A stretch of 64,000 nt of DNA from Haloarcula sebkhae (GCF_014647415.1 NZ_BMPD01000003.1:434001-498000), one strand, 5' to 3'. Counted from the stretch's first letter, positions 24,383-33,519 are shown. Notes: generated by a model not told the origin, from the sequence alone. A program made the numbers and translations.

Positions 24383-26296
24383 TCAGTAGAGCGTCAGCAA
24401 CTCACCGAGTGCTCGCATCATGGGCAGGAGGTGTGTATCACCCAGTGCGTAGTACTCGACGGTCGTCAGCAGTAGAAACACAGCCGCCACACCCGTTGCA
24501 GCACCGAGAAGCACTGTACCGATCTGCCCGGCTCGGCCTTTGGAGCGCCCACTCAGTGCCCAGATGCCGAGTGGAACAGCGCTCCCAAGCGCGAGCAGCG
24601 CGTGCAACTGGAACGCTTCGCCGATGCCGTTTACTGTCACCGCGACGAGCACCACGGTCACTTGCCCGCCGATCAACACTGTCCCCGCAACTGTCCAGAG
24701 GAACAGGCGCCAGTGATCCGTGAGGCTCTTGCGTACCGCCGGGAGCCGCACGAACAGATATACGCCGAGCGGATAGAGCGGAAACAGATACCGGGCAGTC
24801 ACCTGTGCGTGCAGTGGCAAGCGGCTGTTGTACAGCAGGACAACGCCGACGAAGGTCGTTATGGCGAACGCGTCCACGACGCGGTCGGCGCTGAGTGTCC
24901 GGTCAGCCATCGACGATGGCAACCGTAATCGTCGGATGACTGGGAGTGCACCGACCATGGCGACGAGAACCGGTGCCGATTCGAGCAGTGAGAGATTGAC
25001 GGATTCCTCACCGGTGTTGTCGAGCGCACCGCCCGCGCTTCCCGACCGGACGAACGCGTGATACACGTCATTTGGTTGCTGCTGGAGCGTTTCGATTCCC
25101 GAAACGAGTTCTCCCCCGAGCAGCAATAGCGGCTGCATCCCACTTTCGAGGGTCCCGAGCAGAGGTGCCAGCGGCGTGAGCAACCCACCAGATCCACTAC
25201 TACCGCCACTGCCACTACTTCCTCCACTCCCGCCGGCACTGCTCGCAGCATTGCTACCGAGGGAGCCGCCGCCGGAAACCAGTCTCGGCGGTTTAATCGG
25301 GGAGCCGGAGATGGCGAGATTAGTGATAATGAACGGCAGCAGGGAGAGGGCGAAGATGACGCCAATACGAGCGAGCGTTCGTGGACTGTTGTCCCGGGCT
25401 GTCGGAATATCGACCAGCGGTAGGGTGACACAGAGCAGGAGCGCTTCCGGAGCGTGTACCCACGCGTACACTCCCACCAGTGCGTAAGCGAGTGCCCGGA
25501 AGGTCTGCCGCTGCGTAATAACTGCTCCGTCTGCTGGCGTGTGGCTCCGATAGAGGCAGTACGCGATACAGACGACCACCGTCCCGGTGACGGCGTGTCG
25601 CTTCGGCACGGATGCCCAGAAAGCCAGCGGTGTCCCAGCTGTGAGCACAACAGCGCTCAGGAGCCCCAGCCGACGTGTGTGCACCCGACTGAGAAGGCGA
25701 TAGAAAACCACCGGGGTAAACGCTGCGATGAGGAGATGTGTCAGCTGCAGCGCGTACAGATGGGTTCGGCCGGCGTCAAGTGGCTGTGCCAGTGTCACAT
25801 TCAGCCCGAACAGCCCTAGGACTGCGACGGCACCGCCATAGAGGACCCAGTCGCCGTCGGTGTAGTAACCACACTCCACCACCAGCGCCAACAGCGCGAG
25901 CGACCAGAGCGCGACCAGCGCAATCCGGAGTTCGACGACGGCGGCGAGCAGGTCAAGTACGAGCACGAGCGGCAGCGAGAGGACAACGACGCCGTAGTTG
26001 CGTGCGTACCACTGGCCGTCGTATCTGCTCGCCCCCGGCGTCTCTAGTCCGGGGCCGTAGACCGCCTCGGTCATCGCTAGCTGTCCGTTCGAGAGGCTGT
26101 ACAACCCATTCGCCAGCGTGTAGGAGTCGTTTATCAGGAACGCTGTCCGCCACAGCAGCCCGAACAGCACAACCGTCGCGAGAAACACGGTCAGGCCGAG
26201 CCGGTCGCCAAACAACACCGCGTACACCGTCTCACGGGTGTTCGACAGTACGGGCGTCCGCTGTCGGAGACGCCCGACGAACTCCGTCGCTGTCAT
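24383..26296 (-). CDS. Large membrane protein, GT-C glycosyltransferase-like
   Basis: This 637-residue protein has about a dozen transmembrane helices. Near the N-terminus an extracellular loop holds LETPGASRYDGQWYARNYG, and charged residues follow helix 1, resembling the acidic first loop of GT-C (PMT/ArnT-type) glycosyltransferases. A low-complexity Ser/Gly linker (about residues 344-375) separates two halves. It overlaps by four bases (ATGA) with the upstream gene for a secreted protein, so they form an operon. A lipid-linked-sugar transferase in the membrane is the best guess, not proven. Confidence 0.7.
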   Translation of the reverse strand: MTATEFVGRLRQRTPVLSNTRETVYAVLFGDRLGLTVFLATVVLFGLLWRTAFLINDSYTLANGLYSLSNGQLAMTEAVYGPGLETPGASRYDGQWYARNYGVVVLSLPLVLVLDLLAAVVELRIALVALWSLALLALVVECGYYTDGDWVLYGGAVAVLGLFGLNVTLAQPLDAGRTHLYALQLTHLLIAAFTPVVFYRLLSRVHTRRLGLLSAVVLTAGTPLAFWASVPKRHAVTGTVVVCIAYCLYRSHTPADGAVITQRQTFRALAYALVGVYAWVHAPEALLLCVTLPLVDIPTARDNSPRTLARIGVIFALSLLPFIITNLAISGSPIKPPRLVSGGGSLGSNAASSAGGSGGSSGSGGSSGSGGLLTPLAPLLGTLESGMQPLLLLGGELVSGIETLQQQPNDVYHAFVRSGSAGGALDNTGEESVNLSLLESAPVLVAMVGALPVIRRLRLPSSMADRTLSADRVVDAFAITTFVGVVLLYNSRLPLHAQVTARYLFPLYPLGVYLFVRLPAVRKSLTDHWRLFLWTVAGTVLIGGQVTVVLVAVTVNGIGEAFQLHALLALGSAVPLGIWALSGRSKGRAGQIGTVLLGAATGVAAVFLLLTTVEYYALGDTHLLPMMRALGELLTLY

Positions 26297-26781
26297 TCGA
26301 CCACCGATATCGTGACGTTGCGCATCGCCACCACGCCGTGGCCCGACCCGTCACGCTTGCTTACCGTCACTGTCCCGTTGTACTGTTCGCGTTCTATCTC
26401 CCCGTCGGTGAATGTGTCCGATGCCAGCGTCAGCGTGTACGTGTCTCCAGTCGAGTCGTCTAGAAAGTGATTCGTCGTCCGCGTGTAGCCCAGTTCCTCG
26501 ATTGTAAGTTCGTAGATGAGTGTCGGCCGTCCGGTACGATTCGCGAACTGTACGCGGACCGGCGGTGTATCGAGGTAGTAGCTTGCCGCGCCGTAGGACC
26601 CTTTCTCAAGCGTTACGTCCTCCGACAGTTCGACTGCGGACACCGTGACATTGCCCGTTTCAAGTGCAACCGGTTCTGGTTCCGTTGCCAGTGTTACACC
26701 GGGGAACAGCGGGCCAGAAAGCAGTGTAACGCCGAGAATTATGGCGACCACACTGGTCATAACAGCCCGCGTTCTTTCCAT
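26293..26781 (-). CDS. Secreted or membrane-anchored protein, 162 residues
   Basis: Residues 1-32 form a Sec-type signal or N-terminal anchor (MTSVVAIILGVTLLSG). The rest is a beta-rich extracellular domain with several N-glycosylation sequons (GNVT, ANRT, YNGT, RNVT). No enzymatic motif is visible. It is the first gene of a two-gene unit with the GT-C-like membrane protein, coupled through an ATGA overlap. The many sequons suggest it might be a glycosylated surface protein and potential substrate of its partner. Confidence 0.7.
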   Translation of the reverse strand: MERTRAVMTSVVAIILGVTLLSGPLFPGVTLATEPEPVALETGNVTVSAVELSEDVTLEKGSYGAASYYLDTPPVRVQFANRTGRPTLIYELTIEELGYTRTTNHFLDDSTGDTYTLTLASDTFTDGEIEREQYNGTVTVSKRDGSGHGVVAMRNVTISVVE

Positions 26782-26955
26782 TGTTACCAGCCACTAGATA
26801 TCGGGCAATAAAAGTGTCGTGGCGAGATTTCTCTCGCTTGTCAGCTAGAAAAAATAAAACGAGATGATAGATTATGTCTGCGGACCAGAGTCTTGTACGG
26901 GCGCTACTGAGGAATCGCCTTCTGCCGTCTGATAAACAACTTAGGTCATAATCGT

Positions 26956-26967
26956 CTACTCGAGTAG
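26956..26967. promoter_or_regulatory. Perfect 12-bp palindrome in long spacer
   Basis: CTACTCGAGTAG reads identically on both strands. It lies about 175 bases upstream of the secreted-protein gene start, in a 408-base AT-rich gap without genes. Such symmetric elements can be binding sites for dimeric regulators. No known factor is implied. A looser dyad (GTTGAC, 14 bases, GTCAAC) occurs 46 bases further along. Confidence 0.35.
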
Positions 26968-27064
26968 GAGTCCTCTATACATCGAAAGACTTTCTTACTG
27001 GTCGTGGAGTGTGTTGACTCAACTCTAGAGGTGTCAACTATACTCACAGTACGTTTTAACCGTG

Positions 27065-27126
27065 AAACGCCGCCTTGAAAACCATCAAGGCTGACTGTAT
27101 CGCCAGAATTCGCTGCGGCGGCGTTT
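27065..27126. other. Nested inverted repeats, possible structured RNA
   Basis: An outer ten-base perfect inverted repeat (AAACGCCGCC at 27065 and GGCGGCGTTT at 27117) encloses an inner six-base hairpin (CCTTGA, loop AAACCA, TCAAGG). Together they form a 62-base structured segment in the gene-free gap between the winged-helix membrane regulator (3' side) and the secreted-protein gene (5' side). It could be a terminator for the regulator gene or part of a small RNA. The rest of the 408-base gap is AT-rich and holds no convincing reading frame. Confidence 0.5.
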
Positions 27127-27189
27127 GGTTATTTCAACGACAAATCAGACAAACAAAACAACCTAAGGACGCGAAACAAACTGCGTGCT

Positions 27190-27768
27190 TTAGTCGTCGG
27201 AGCCGGCTTCCTGCGCCACATACTCAGTCAGTGTCATCTCACGACCGCCGTAGGTATGATAGCCCGCGGAGACGCTGAGTACAACCGCGATCAGCGTGGC
27301 CCAGACCAGCGGCGGAATTGCTGTGAACGGATAGACGCCGACCCAAAGGATCGTCACGACTGCCAGGCTGACCGCACCGAGCGAGAGGTAGTACTCACGC
27401 CAAGGGAACTCGCTTCCCGGCACGATTTCGAGATAGATAGTGAGTTCCTCTGTGTGTGCAGTCTTGGAAATCGTCCCGTTCTCGTCATCGTAGTCGATGA
27501 TACCCGTCTCATCCATCCGCGGGAGATGAGACTGCTGTAACGTGGTGTAAACGCGCTTCCGTTGCGCGCTCGTGACTGCAGTGTTTGGGCAGTCGTACTC
27601 CTGTGCTGCGACGTGTGACGCAAGATCACCGAGCTGTACTGGCCCGTCGTGTTCCCGTAGATACTGTAGCGTGTAGCGACGCCGTTCGTTCTGCAGGACG
27701 TCGAATATCTCGCCTTTGGAAAGGTCATCGTCCGTAGTGGATTCCGACCGTTCTACCTGCTTACTCAT
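27190..27768 (-). CDS. Winged-helix protein with two transmembrane helices (DUF7344-type)
   Basis: The N-terminal 100 residues form a winged-helix domain (GEIFDVLQNERRRYTLQYL, then RKRVYTTLQQSHLPRMDETG, then IIDYDDENGTI). It matches the haloarchaeal family I know as DUF7344. Two transmembrane helices (about 125-145 and 150-172) follow, so the DNA-binding domain is tethered to the membrane. It is divided from the pilin gene by 114 bases and both are on the minus strand. Such proteins often neighbour pilins or surface genes and may sense envelope state. The target is unknown. Confidence 0.82.
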   Translation of the reverse strand: MSKQVERSESTTDDDLSKGEIFDVLQNERRRYTLQYLREHDGPVQLGDLASHVAAQEYDCPNTAVTSAQRKRVYTTLQQSHLPRMDETGIIDYDDENGTISKTAHTEELTIYLEIVPGSEFPWREYYLSLGAVSLAVVTILWVGVYPFTAIPPLVWATLIAVVLSVSAGYHTYGGREMTLTEYVAQEAGSDD

Positions 27769-27882
27769 ATTATATTCTCCAGTTCCCCACCACCCATCGC
27801 AGGGAATACAGCAGATATCAGAGTGTTCATCAGTTATAAAATCACGGGTTTTACTGTCGGAAAAAACGGCGACTACGTGAGT

Positions 27883-28362
27883 TTATGCGCTTGGTCCGGA
27901 CGCAGTGGCGAGGGTCGCCGAGTTGTCACCTGTCGACGACTCATACACCACGCTAAAGTCGTACCCATCCCCGGTGACAGCAACTACAACCCGGTCTCCA
28001 GCAACAACTTTGCTATTGTCTGCGCTGGATGCGTAATTAGGCCATGGTTGGTTGTTATCGTTTATGTCCGCATCTTTATCTTCCCCGACATTGACATCGC
28101 CATCAAAGCCGCTGCCGCGGAAGACGAGGTTACTAGCTTTGATTGAATCTCCGCCGTCGTGAGTCACAGCGACTTCATCTACGTTCGAATCATATTCCGT
28201 ACTGAAGCTAGCCTGTGGGGCCGTGTTGCTGACCTGATCGCCCAGACCGAGGACGAATGTTGCGATAACGGCTGCGAGGATGACCGTGATTGCGACCATC
28301 AGGATGACCCCGATGACCGGCGACACAGCATCGTCGTCGTTGAAGAATCGTTTGAGTTCCAT
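27883..28362 (-). CDS. Type IV pilin / archaellin-like protein
   Basis: The ATG giving MELKRFFNDDDAVSPVIG was chosen, since the haloarchaeal pilin signal is a short charged lead followed by DAVSPVIGVILMVAITVIL. Prepilin peptidase PibD should cut just before the hydrophobic helix (residues about 13-38). The remaining 120 residues form an acidic beta-rich head domain. Product length is 159 residues. It would assemble into an adhesion pilus or be a minor surface pilin. A TATA box lies about 65-75 bases upstream, leaving a short leader with a hairpin. Confidence 0.88.
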   Translation of the reverse strand: MELKRFFNDDDAVSPVIGVILMVAITVILAAVIATFVLGLGDQVSNTAPQASFSTEYDSNVDEVAVTHDGGDSIKASNLVFRGSGFDGDVNVGEDKDADINDNNQPWPNYASSADNSKVVAGDRVVVAVTGDGYDFSVVYESSTGDNSATLATASGPSA

Positions 28363-28381
28363 TGTTGTGTCCGCACGCATC

Positions 28382-28397
28382 AACAGGTTCCCCTGTT
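28382..28397 (-). promoter_or_regulatory. Hairpin in pilin leader
   Basis: A perfect six-base stem (AACAGG / CCTGTT) with a four-base loop lies 20-35 bases before the pilin ATG. It is downstream of the likely TATA box (cttatatat on the minus strand near 28430). It would be in the 5' untranslated region and could tune translation or stability of an abundant surface-protein message. Confidence 0.4.
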
Positions 28398-28541
28398 ATG
28401 CCGTGCTTATCGAATCGTGGCTATGGAGATATATAAGTCTGCACCTGTATTATCAGAGCCTGTAATTGCCATATTTGTTAACAGCTATTCTGGGGTGCTT
28501 GAAACCAGATCTAGCCGACCTGGTCCGCGATTATCACAGAA

Positions 28542-28558
28542 GATGTTTTTAGAACATC
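28542..28558 (-). terminator. Hairpin at the end of the Mrp antiporter operon
   Basis: GATGTT / AACATC inverted repeat with a five-base loop overlaps the stop codon of the last antiporter gene on the minus strand. It is followed by a mixed AT/GC stretch. As the only dyad at the end of a nine-gene operon it is a reasonable terminator or 3'-end-forming element, though without a strong T-run. Confidence 0.4.
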
Positions 28559-30338
28559 ATGAAAGGGCCAGCAGTGCTACCGTAACGAAGACCGCGAGGA
28601 TGAGGATGCTGAGTCCGATGCCGGCCCGCATCGGATGTACGAGGGTGTCGTCGTCGCGGAGCCGCGCAATCACGTCGTTCGGGGACGTCACCGTCCGCGT
28701 GACGATGCCCGTGGTCTGAACCACTGCGCGGTCGACGGCGGCGTACAGTTCGGTCACACCGACAACGAGCCCGCGGAAGCCATAGAAGAGGGCGGGGTTG
28801 TACACTGAATCGATGTCGGGAACGCGGCCGAGCTTCGAGAGGGGCTTCTTCGTCACCGCGAAGCCGATCAGTCCGAGGACGGCGAGGACGACTCCTTCGA
28901 TGAGGTGGGGAATGGTGTAGGTCTTGTAGACGTGGTGGACGACAGCCTCGCTCGTAACGTCGAATGGAAGGATGGCGAACAGCGCCGTGTCGTACACACC
29001 GTAGATGACACAGAGCGCGGCTACGGACACCATTGCCACGCTCTGCAGACGGTTCGCGTCCGGCACACTGCCGTCGTACTCGCCGTGGAAGAACGCGTAG
29101 TAGCCGAACTTGATGAACGACATGAACGTGCCGACCCCGCCCAGCAGCAGTAGCCACTCGAGCGTATAGAACTCACCCAGCGGGAGCGGCCCCTTACCGA
29201 AGGTATAGTGGCTCCCGGAGATGATGATCCCCTTACTCACGAACCCGTTGAAGCCGGGGAAACCGGCGATAGACAGCGCTGCGATGGAGAATGCCCCCGC
29301 CGTGATCGGCATCTCCCGCCAGAGACCGCCGAGTTTCTTCAGGCTCTCCGTCCCAGTCCGGTAGATGACGACACCTGCGGTCATGAACAGCAGGCCTTTG
29401 TACAGGATGTGGTTGAACACGTGGGCGAACGCGCCAGCCTGTGAGAGGGCGCTCCCGATACCGACGCCGGCGACCATGTATCCGACCTGGGATTGGATGT
29501 GATAGGAGAGGAGCCGCCGCATATCGTTCTGGAACAGCGCGAACAGCGCGCCGAAGACTGCCATCCCGCCGCCCATGTACGCGATGGCCTCGTGGCCGTT
29601 GGGGAACGCGCGGTACATCCCGTAGACCCCGGTCTTGGTCGTGAACACGCAGAGGAACACGCTGGCGGCGATGTGTGGGCGCGGATAAGTGTCTGGCAGC
29701 CACGCGTGCAGGCCGATGAAGCCGACGTTGACACCGATACCGATAGCGGCCAGGGCGGCGGCCAGCCCGGACGTGATTCCAGCCGTTTCCGGACCGCCCG
29801 GCACTGACGCGAACAGGAACGTCTCCACCTCGACGTAGTGCCGGAGGATGGCGGCCATCAACAGCGTACCGCCCAGCCCGTGCAGCAGGGCATACCGGAA
29901 GCCGGCCCGAACCGCCTTGCCGCCGTAGTGCCACACCAGCAGCGTGCTGGTGACGGCCATCAGCTCCCAGAAGAAGATGAGCGTCAGCCAGTCACCGGCG
30001 AACACAGCCCCGAAGCTGGTCGCAACGTACGAGAGAGCGTATCCGGTCTGTGTCGTGTCGGCCTCGCTGGCGTAGGAGTAGAGCACGGCGACCGCGGCAA
30101 TGAGCCCGAAGATGATGCCCATCAGCCGTGAGAACGGATCGACGTTCAGTAGCACAGCGTCGAACCCGAGGAACTGGGTCTGGAGATGCGCGCCTTCGGG
30201 AACCATAACGGCCCACAGCACCGCCAGCGCGGGCACGAGTACACCGACGGCGTGTCCGGCGCGCCGTGGGAGCTGAGACACAACGATTGCCACCGCCAGC
30301 AGTACGACGACTGGCGGAACCGCTGTAAGCATCGACAT
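28557..30338 (-). CDS. Mrp-type cation/proton antiporter, large D-type subunit (third)
   Basis: This 593-residue protein has about 14-16 transmembrane helices of the NuoL/M/N and MrpA/D family. Hallmarks are FFWELMAVTSTLLVWHY, GLHAWLPDTYPRPHIAASVF, NDMRRLLSYHIQSQVGYM and an FNHILYKGLLFM lysine region. These segments form proton channels. It is the last gene of the operon, overlapping the preceding D-type gene by one base. A long C-terminal amphipathic region (about 470-570) precedes a final helix. It works in the cell membrane with the other Mrp subunits to exchange sodium for protons. Confidence 0.92.
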   Translation of the reverse strand: MSMLTAVPPVVVLLAVAIVVSQLPRRAGHAVGVLVPALAVLWAVMVPEGAHLQTQFLGFDAVLLNVDPFSRLMGIIFGLIAAVAVLYSYASEADTTQTGYALSYVATSFGAVFAGDWLTLIFFWELMAVTSTLLVWHYGGKAVRAGFRYALLHGLGGTLLMAAILRHYVEVETFLFASVPGGPETAGITSGLAAALAAIGIGVNVGFIGLHAWLPDTYPRPHIAASVFLCVFTTKTGVYGMYRAFPNGHEAIAYMGGGMAVFGALFALFQNDMRRLLSYHIQSQVGYMVAGVGIGSALSQAGAFAHVFNHILYKGLLFMTAGVVIYRTGTESLKKLGGLWREMPITAGAFSIAALSIAGFPGFNGFVSKGIIISGSHYTFGKGPLPLGEFYTLEWLLLLGGVGTFMSFIKFGYYAFFHGEYDGSVPDANRLQSVAMVSVAALCVIYGVYDTALFAILPFDVTSEAVVHHVYKTYTIPHLIEGVVLAVLGLIGFAVTKKPLSKLGRVPDIDSVYNPALFYGFRGLVVGVTELYAAVDRAVVQTTGIVTRTVTSPNDVIARLRDDDTLVHPMRAGIGLSILILAVFVTVALLALS

Positions 30339-32029
30339 TAGGCCACCACCCCCGGCAGATTACTGACGATAGTATCGACGATTCGCAGGAAGACAGCTGT
30401 GTACGGCACTGTTCCCAGCAGGAGCGACAGCGTAGCCGCGGTGAGTATCGGCCCGAGCATGAACCACGTGCTTTCGCCGCCGCGCCAGCCGCGGTCGTCC
30501 CAGCCTCCTGCGGGCGGGCCGCCGTGGTGTTCGTGCTCCTCGTGGTGTTTGCCGAGGTGGTCGACGTGCTGTGGGTCCGGAACATCGCCCTCGCTGGGAT
30601 GGTCGTCGGTATCGTCTGAATCGTGGCCCTCACCGCCGTCGGCTCGAACCTCGTCTCGCCCACCGAACGGTCCCCCGATGAGTGGCTTCTCGTCGTGGCT
30701 CTCCGGCGATTCGAAGTACGCCTGATAGACGATTGGCCAGAAGTACGCGATGTTGAGGACACCGGAGACCAGCAACGCGCCGGCGAATACGAGACCGCCG
30801 CTTTCGAGGTTCAGCGCCCCGATAACGAGATACCACTTACTGACGAAACCAGCGACTAGCGGAATCCCGGCCATCCCAGCCGCGGCGACGGCGAAGGCGG
30901 CCATCGTCAGCGGCATCCGTTTCCCGATGCCGGCCATATCGCTGATATCGTCGGTGTGAGTTTCGACGTGGATCGCGCCGGCACAGAAGAACAGGGTGAG
31001 TTTCATGAACGCGTGGGCGGGGATGTGGAGCAGACCGCCGGTTAGAGCGTTCTCTTTGAGCAGTGCTAGCCCGAGCACGATATAGGAGAGTTGGCTTATG
31101 GTCGAATACGCCAGCCGCCGCTTGAGGTTGTCCTGTCTGAGCGCAATAATACTCGCGGTCAGCAAGGTGAAGGCCGCAATCGCGGCCAGCGGGAGGGCGA
31201 CGCCGAGTTCCTTCATCGTTACAGGGCCGTACACGTCGAGGACAACTCTTGCAATGCCGAAAACGCCGCTTTTGACGACTGCGACGGCGTGCAGCAGGCC
31301 CGATACCGGCGTCGGAGCGACCATGGCATCCGGAAGCCAGGAGTGCATCGGCATCAGCGCGGCCTTGACGCCGAAGCCGGCAGCAAGCAGGGCGAACGCT
31401 GCTCGTGCCAGCGCCGGGTCGGCCGTCGCGAGTTCTTCGATGCCGCCGGGGGTAAACGCGGTCGTCCCAGCGAGGACGAACACCAGAACTGTGCCACCTA
31501 GCACGGCGACCCCACCGCCGAAGGTGTACGCGAGGTACTTCCGGCCGGCTGCGCGGGCCTCGTCGGTCTCGTCGTGGGTAACGAGCGGATACGTCGACAC
31601 TGTCAGCAGTTCGTAACAGACGAACAGCGTCAGCAAGTTCGACGCGAAGGCGACGCCGACAGCCGACGCGAGGCTGGCGGCGAAGGAGGCGAAATAGCGC
31701 GTCTGTGCGTGTTCGTCCAGACCGCGCATGTAGCCGATGCTGTAGAAACTGGTGACGATCCACAGCAGGCTCGCAAGCAGGCCAAACAGCAGCCCGAGTG
31801 GGTCGACGTTGAACGCCAGTTCGATCCCGGTGCCAAACTGCCCGACGACAAACTCGTACTCTGTCCCGCTCAAGACGCCGGGGATCATACTCGCAATGAT
31901 ACCGAACTTCGCGAACGCGACGGTTAGGGTCACCCCCTCTCGCAGATTCGGCCGCCCTTTGAGCGAGAGAATCACGGGGATAGCCACTGCCGAGACGAGG
32001 ATTGCCAGGATGGGTCGTAATTCAGTCAT
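30338..32029 (-). CDS. Mrp-type cation/proton antiporter, large D-type subunit (second)
   Basis: This 563-residue proton-translocating subunit has about 14 helices and the motifs LTLFVCYELLTVSTYPLV, MPMHSWLPDAMVAPTPVSG, RRLAYSTISQLSYIVLG and AHAFMKLTLFFCAG. An unusual hydrophilic insertion of about 80 residues (439-518) before the last helix is very rich in His, Asp and Gly, including HHEEHEHHGG. It may bind metal or sit outside as a sensor. It is operonic, overlapping the neighbouring genes by one to four bases. Its nearest relatives are MnhD/NuoL-like. Confidence 0.92.
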   Translation of the reverse strand: MTELRPILAILVSAVAIPVILSLKGRPNLREGVTLTVAFAKFGIIASMIPGVLSGTEYEFVVGQFGTGIELAFNVDPLGLLFGLLASLLWIVTSFYSIGYMRGLDEHAQTRYFASFAASLASAVGVAFASNLLTLFVCYELLTVSTYPLVTHDETDEARAAGRKYLAYTFGGGVAVLGGTVLVFVLAGTTAFTPGGIEELATADPALARAAFALLAAGFGVKAALMPMHSWLPDAMVAPTPVSGLLHAVAVVKSGVFGIARVVLDVYGPVTMKELGVALPLAAIAAFTLLTASIIALRQDNLKRRLAYSTISQLSYIVLGLALLKENALTGGLLHIPAHAFMKLTLFFCAGAIHVETHTDDISDMAGIGKRMPLTMAAFAVAAAGMAGIPLVAGFVSKWYLVIGALNLESGGLVFAGALLVSGVLNIAYFWPIVYQAYFESPESHDEKPLIGGPFGGRDEVRADGGEGHDSDDTDDHPSEGDVPDPQHVDHLGKHHEEHEHHGGPPAGGWDDRGWRGGESTWFMLGPILTAATLSLLLGTVPYTAVFLRIVDTIVSNLPGVVA

Positions 32030-33519
32030 TGGTTTAGAACGGGTATAAGCGTCTCTCGAAGCACGTGTTCAAGCGTTGGGACGGCCGCGGTCAGCACGAC
32101 CGCGAGCGCAGCTGCGATAACGACGACGGCGATCATCCCGAACGAGACCGCCTGTCCGCTCCCGTCTGTTACGGGAGCTTCGTCAGGCTTCGAGTGGATG
32201 GTCGCCTCGGCGAAGTAGAGCCGCTCGACGAGGCGGGCGAAGTACGCGAGCGTCAGCAGCGTACTCGCGAGCAACACGGCCACGACGGGCCAGTTCTCGG
32301 CGTTGACCGCGCCAAGTACGATGTACCACTTGCCGACGAAGCCGACCGCCGGCGGAACGCCGACCATCGCCAGCGAGAGTACGGCGAAGGCAAACGCCGA
32401 AACCGGGACGCGACTTCCCATCCCGGCGTAGCCGTTCACCGTCGTCGCGCCCGTCTTGCGCTCGATGACCCCCGTCGCGGCGAACAGCCCGCCTTTCATC
32501 ACTGCGTGGCCGAGCAGGTGGACGGTCGCGCCGACGACGGCCAGCGGGGTTGCGATAGCGAATCCGGCGACGACGAGGCCGAACTGTGATACCGAGGAGT
32601 ACGCGAGCATCCGCTGGACGCTGTCTTGCGAGACGGCGAGCGCACTTCCCGCGACGATACTCACGCACGCCAGACCGACCAGCGCCCAGCGCGCGACAGG
32701 CACAGCGGTCAGGAAATCCACCGTGAACACGGAAAACAGCAGCCGAGCGAGCGCGTACGCCGAGACCGTCGAGACGAGCGCAGAAATGAACGCGCTCACC
32801 GTATCCGGGGCGTTCGCGTAGGCGTCGGGCTGCCAGGTGTGCAAGGGGAACAGAGCGACTTTCACCGTCAGCCCGCCGACCATCAGCCCGAACGCGGTCA
32901 GGACGAGCGTCGAGTCGTAGGCCGCCATCTCCCCGAGTTTAGTCGCCAGGTCGGCCATGTTGAGCGTCCCTGTCGCCGCGAGCAGGTAGCCCACGCCGAG
33001 CAGATACAACGAGGCCCCGACGGTCCCGATGATGAGGTACTTCAGTGCCGCGACGGCAGCGCTGGCGTCCCGACCACTGGCCACGAGGCCGTATGCCGCG
33101 AGCCCCGTGATTTCGAGGAACACGTAGAGGTTGAACACGTCGCCGGTGACTGTCATGCCGGTCAGACCGGCGACCAACAGCAGGTACAGGCCGTAGAAGG
33201 GGCCTGAGTGCGGGCCGGCCTTCCGGGCGTACGCGAGCACGCCGAGAGAGATGACGGCGACGAGCAGCGCGACCGCGGCAGAGAGCCCGTCGACGACGAG
33301 TTCGATGCCGTACGGGGCGGCGAAACCACCGACCGCGTAGGAAACGGTCCCGCTCGAACTGACGGTCCACGCGAGCAGTCCGGCCAGGCCGGTCTGGCCC
33401 ACGAGGGTCAGCGTCGCGACTGGCCACCCTGCCCGGTCGCTCACTAGACTGGCGGCCAGCGGTATCGCGCCGCCGACGATCGGCAGGACGACCAACAATA
33501 CGGGGAGGTGTTCAATCAT
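32026..33519 (-). CDS. mnhD: Mrp-type cation/proton antiporter subunit D (first)
   Basis: This 497-residue MnhD/MrpD-like subunit has about 14 helices. Motifs include FLEITGLAAYGLVASG, FPLHTWQPDAYANAPDTVSAF, QRMLAYSSVSQFGLV and HAVMKGGLFAATG, with lysines and glutamates expected in the proton path. Of the three large subunits it is the one most like classical MrpD. It overlaps the next gene by four bases. It belongs to a complex needed for sodium export and pH homeostasis in saline environments. Confidence 0.93.
   Translation of the reverse strand: MIEHLPVLLVVLPIVGGAIPLAASLVSDRAGWPVATLTLVGQTGLAGLLAWTVSSSGTVSYAVGGFAAPYGIELVVDGLSAAVALLVAVISLGVLAYARKAGPHSGPFYGLYLLLVAGLTGMTVTGDVFNLYVFLEITGLAAYGLVASGRDASAAVAALKYLIIGTVGASLYLLGVGYLLAATGTLNMADLATKLGEMAAYDSTLVLTAFGLMVGGLTVKVALFPLHTWQPDAYANAPDTVSAFISALVSTVSAYALARLLFSVFTVDFLTAVPVARWALVGLACVSIVAGSALAVSQDSVQRMLAYSSVSQFGLVVAGFAIATPLAVVGATVHLLGHAVMKGGLFAATGVIERKTGATTVNGYAGMGSRVPVSAFAFAVLSLAMVGVPPAVGFVGKWYIVLGAVNAENWPVVAVLLASTLLTLAYFARLVERLYFAEATIHSKPDEAPVTDGSGQAVSFGMIAVVVIAAALAVVLTAAVPTLEHVLRETLIPVLNQ

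Noticed and set aside
25176-25487. A Pro/Leu-rich plus-strand frame inside the GT-C-like gene
   Set aside because: It is the antisense of the Ser/Gly-rich linker and only reflects that low-complexity repeat.
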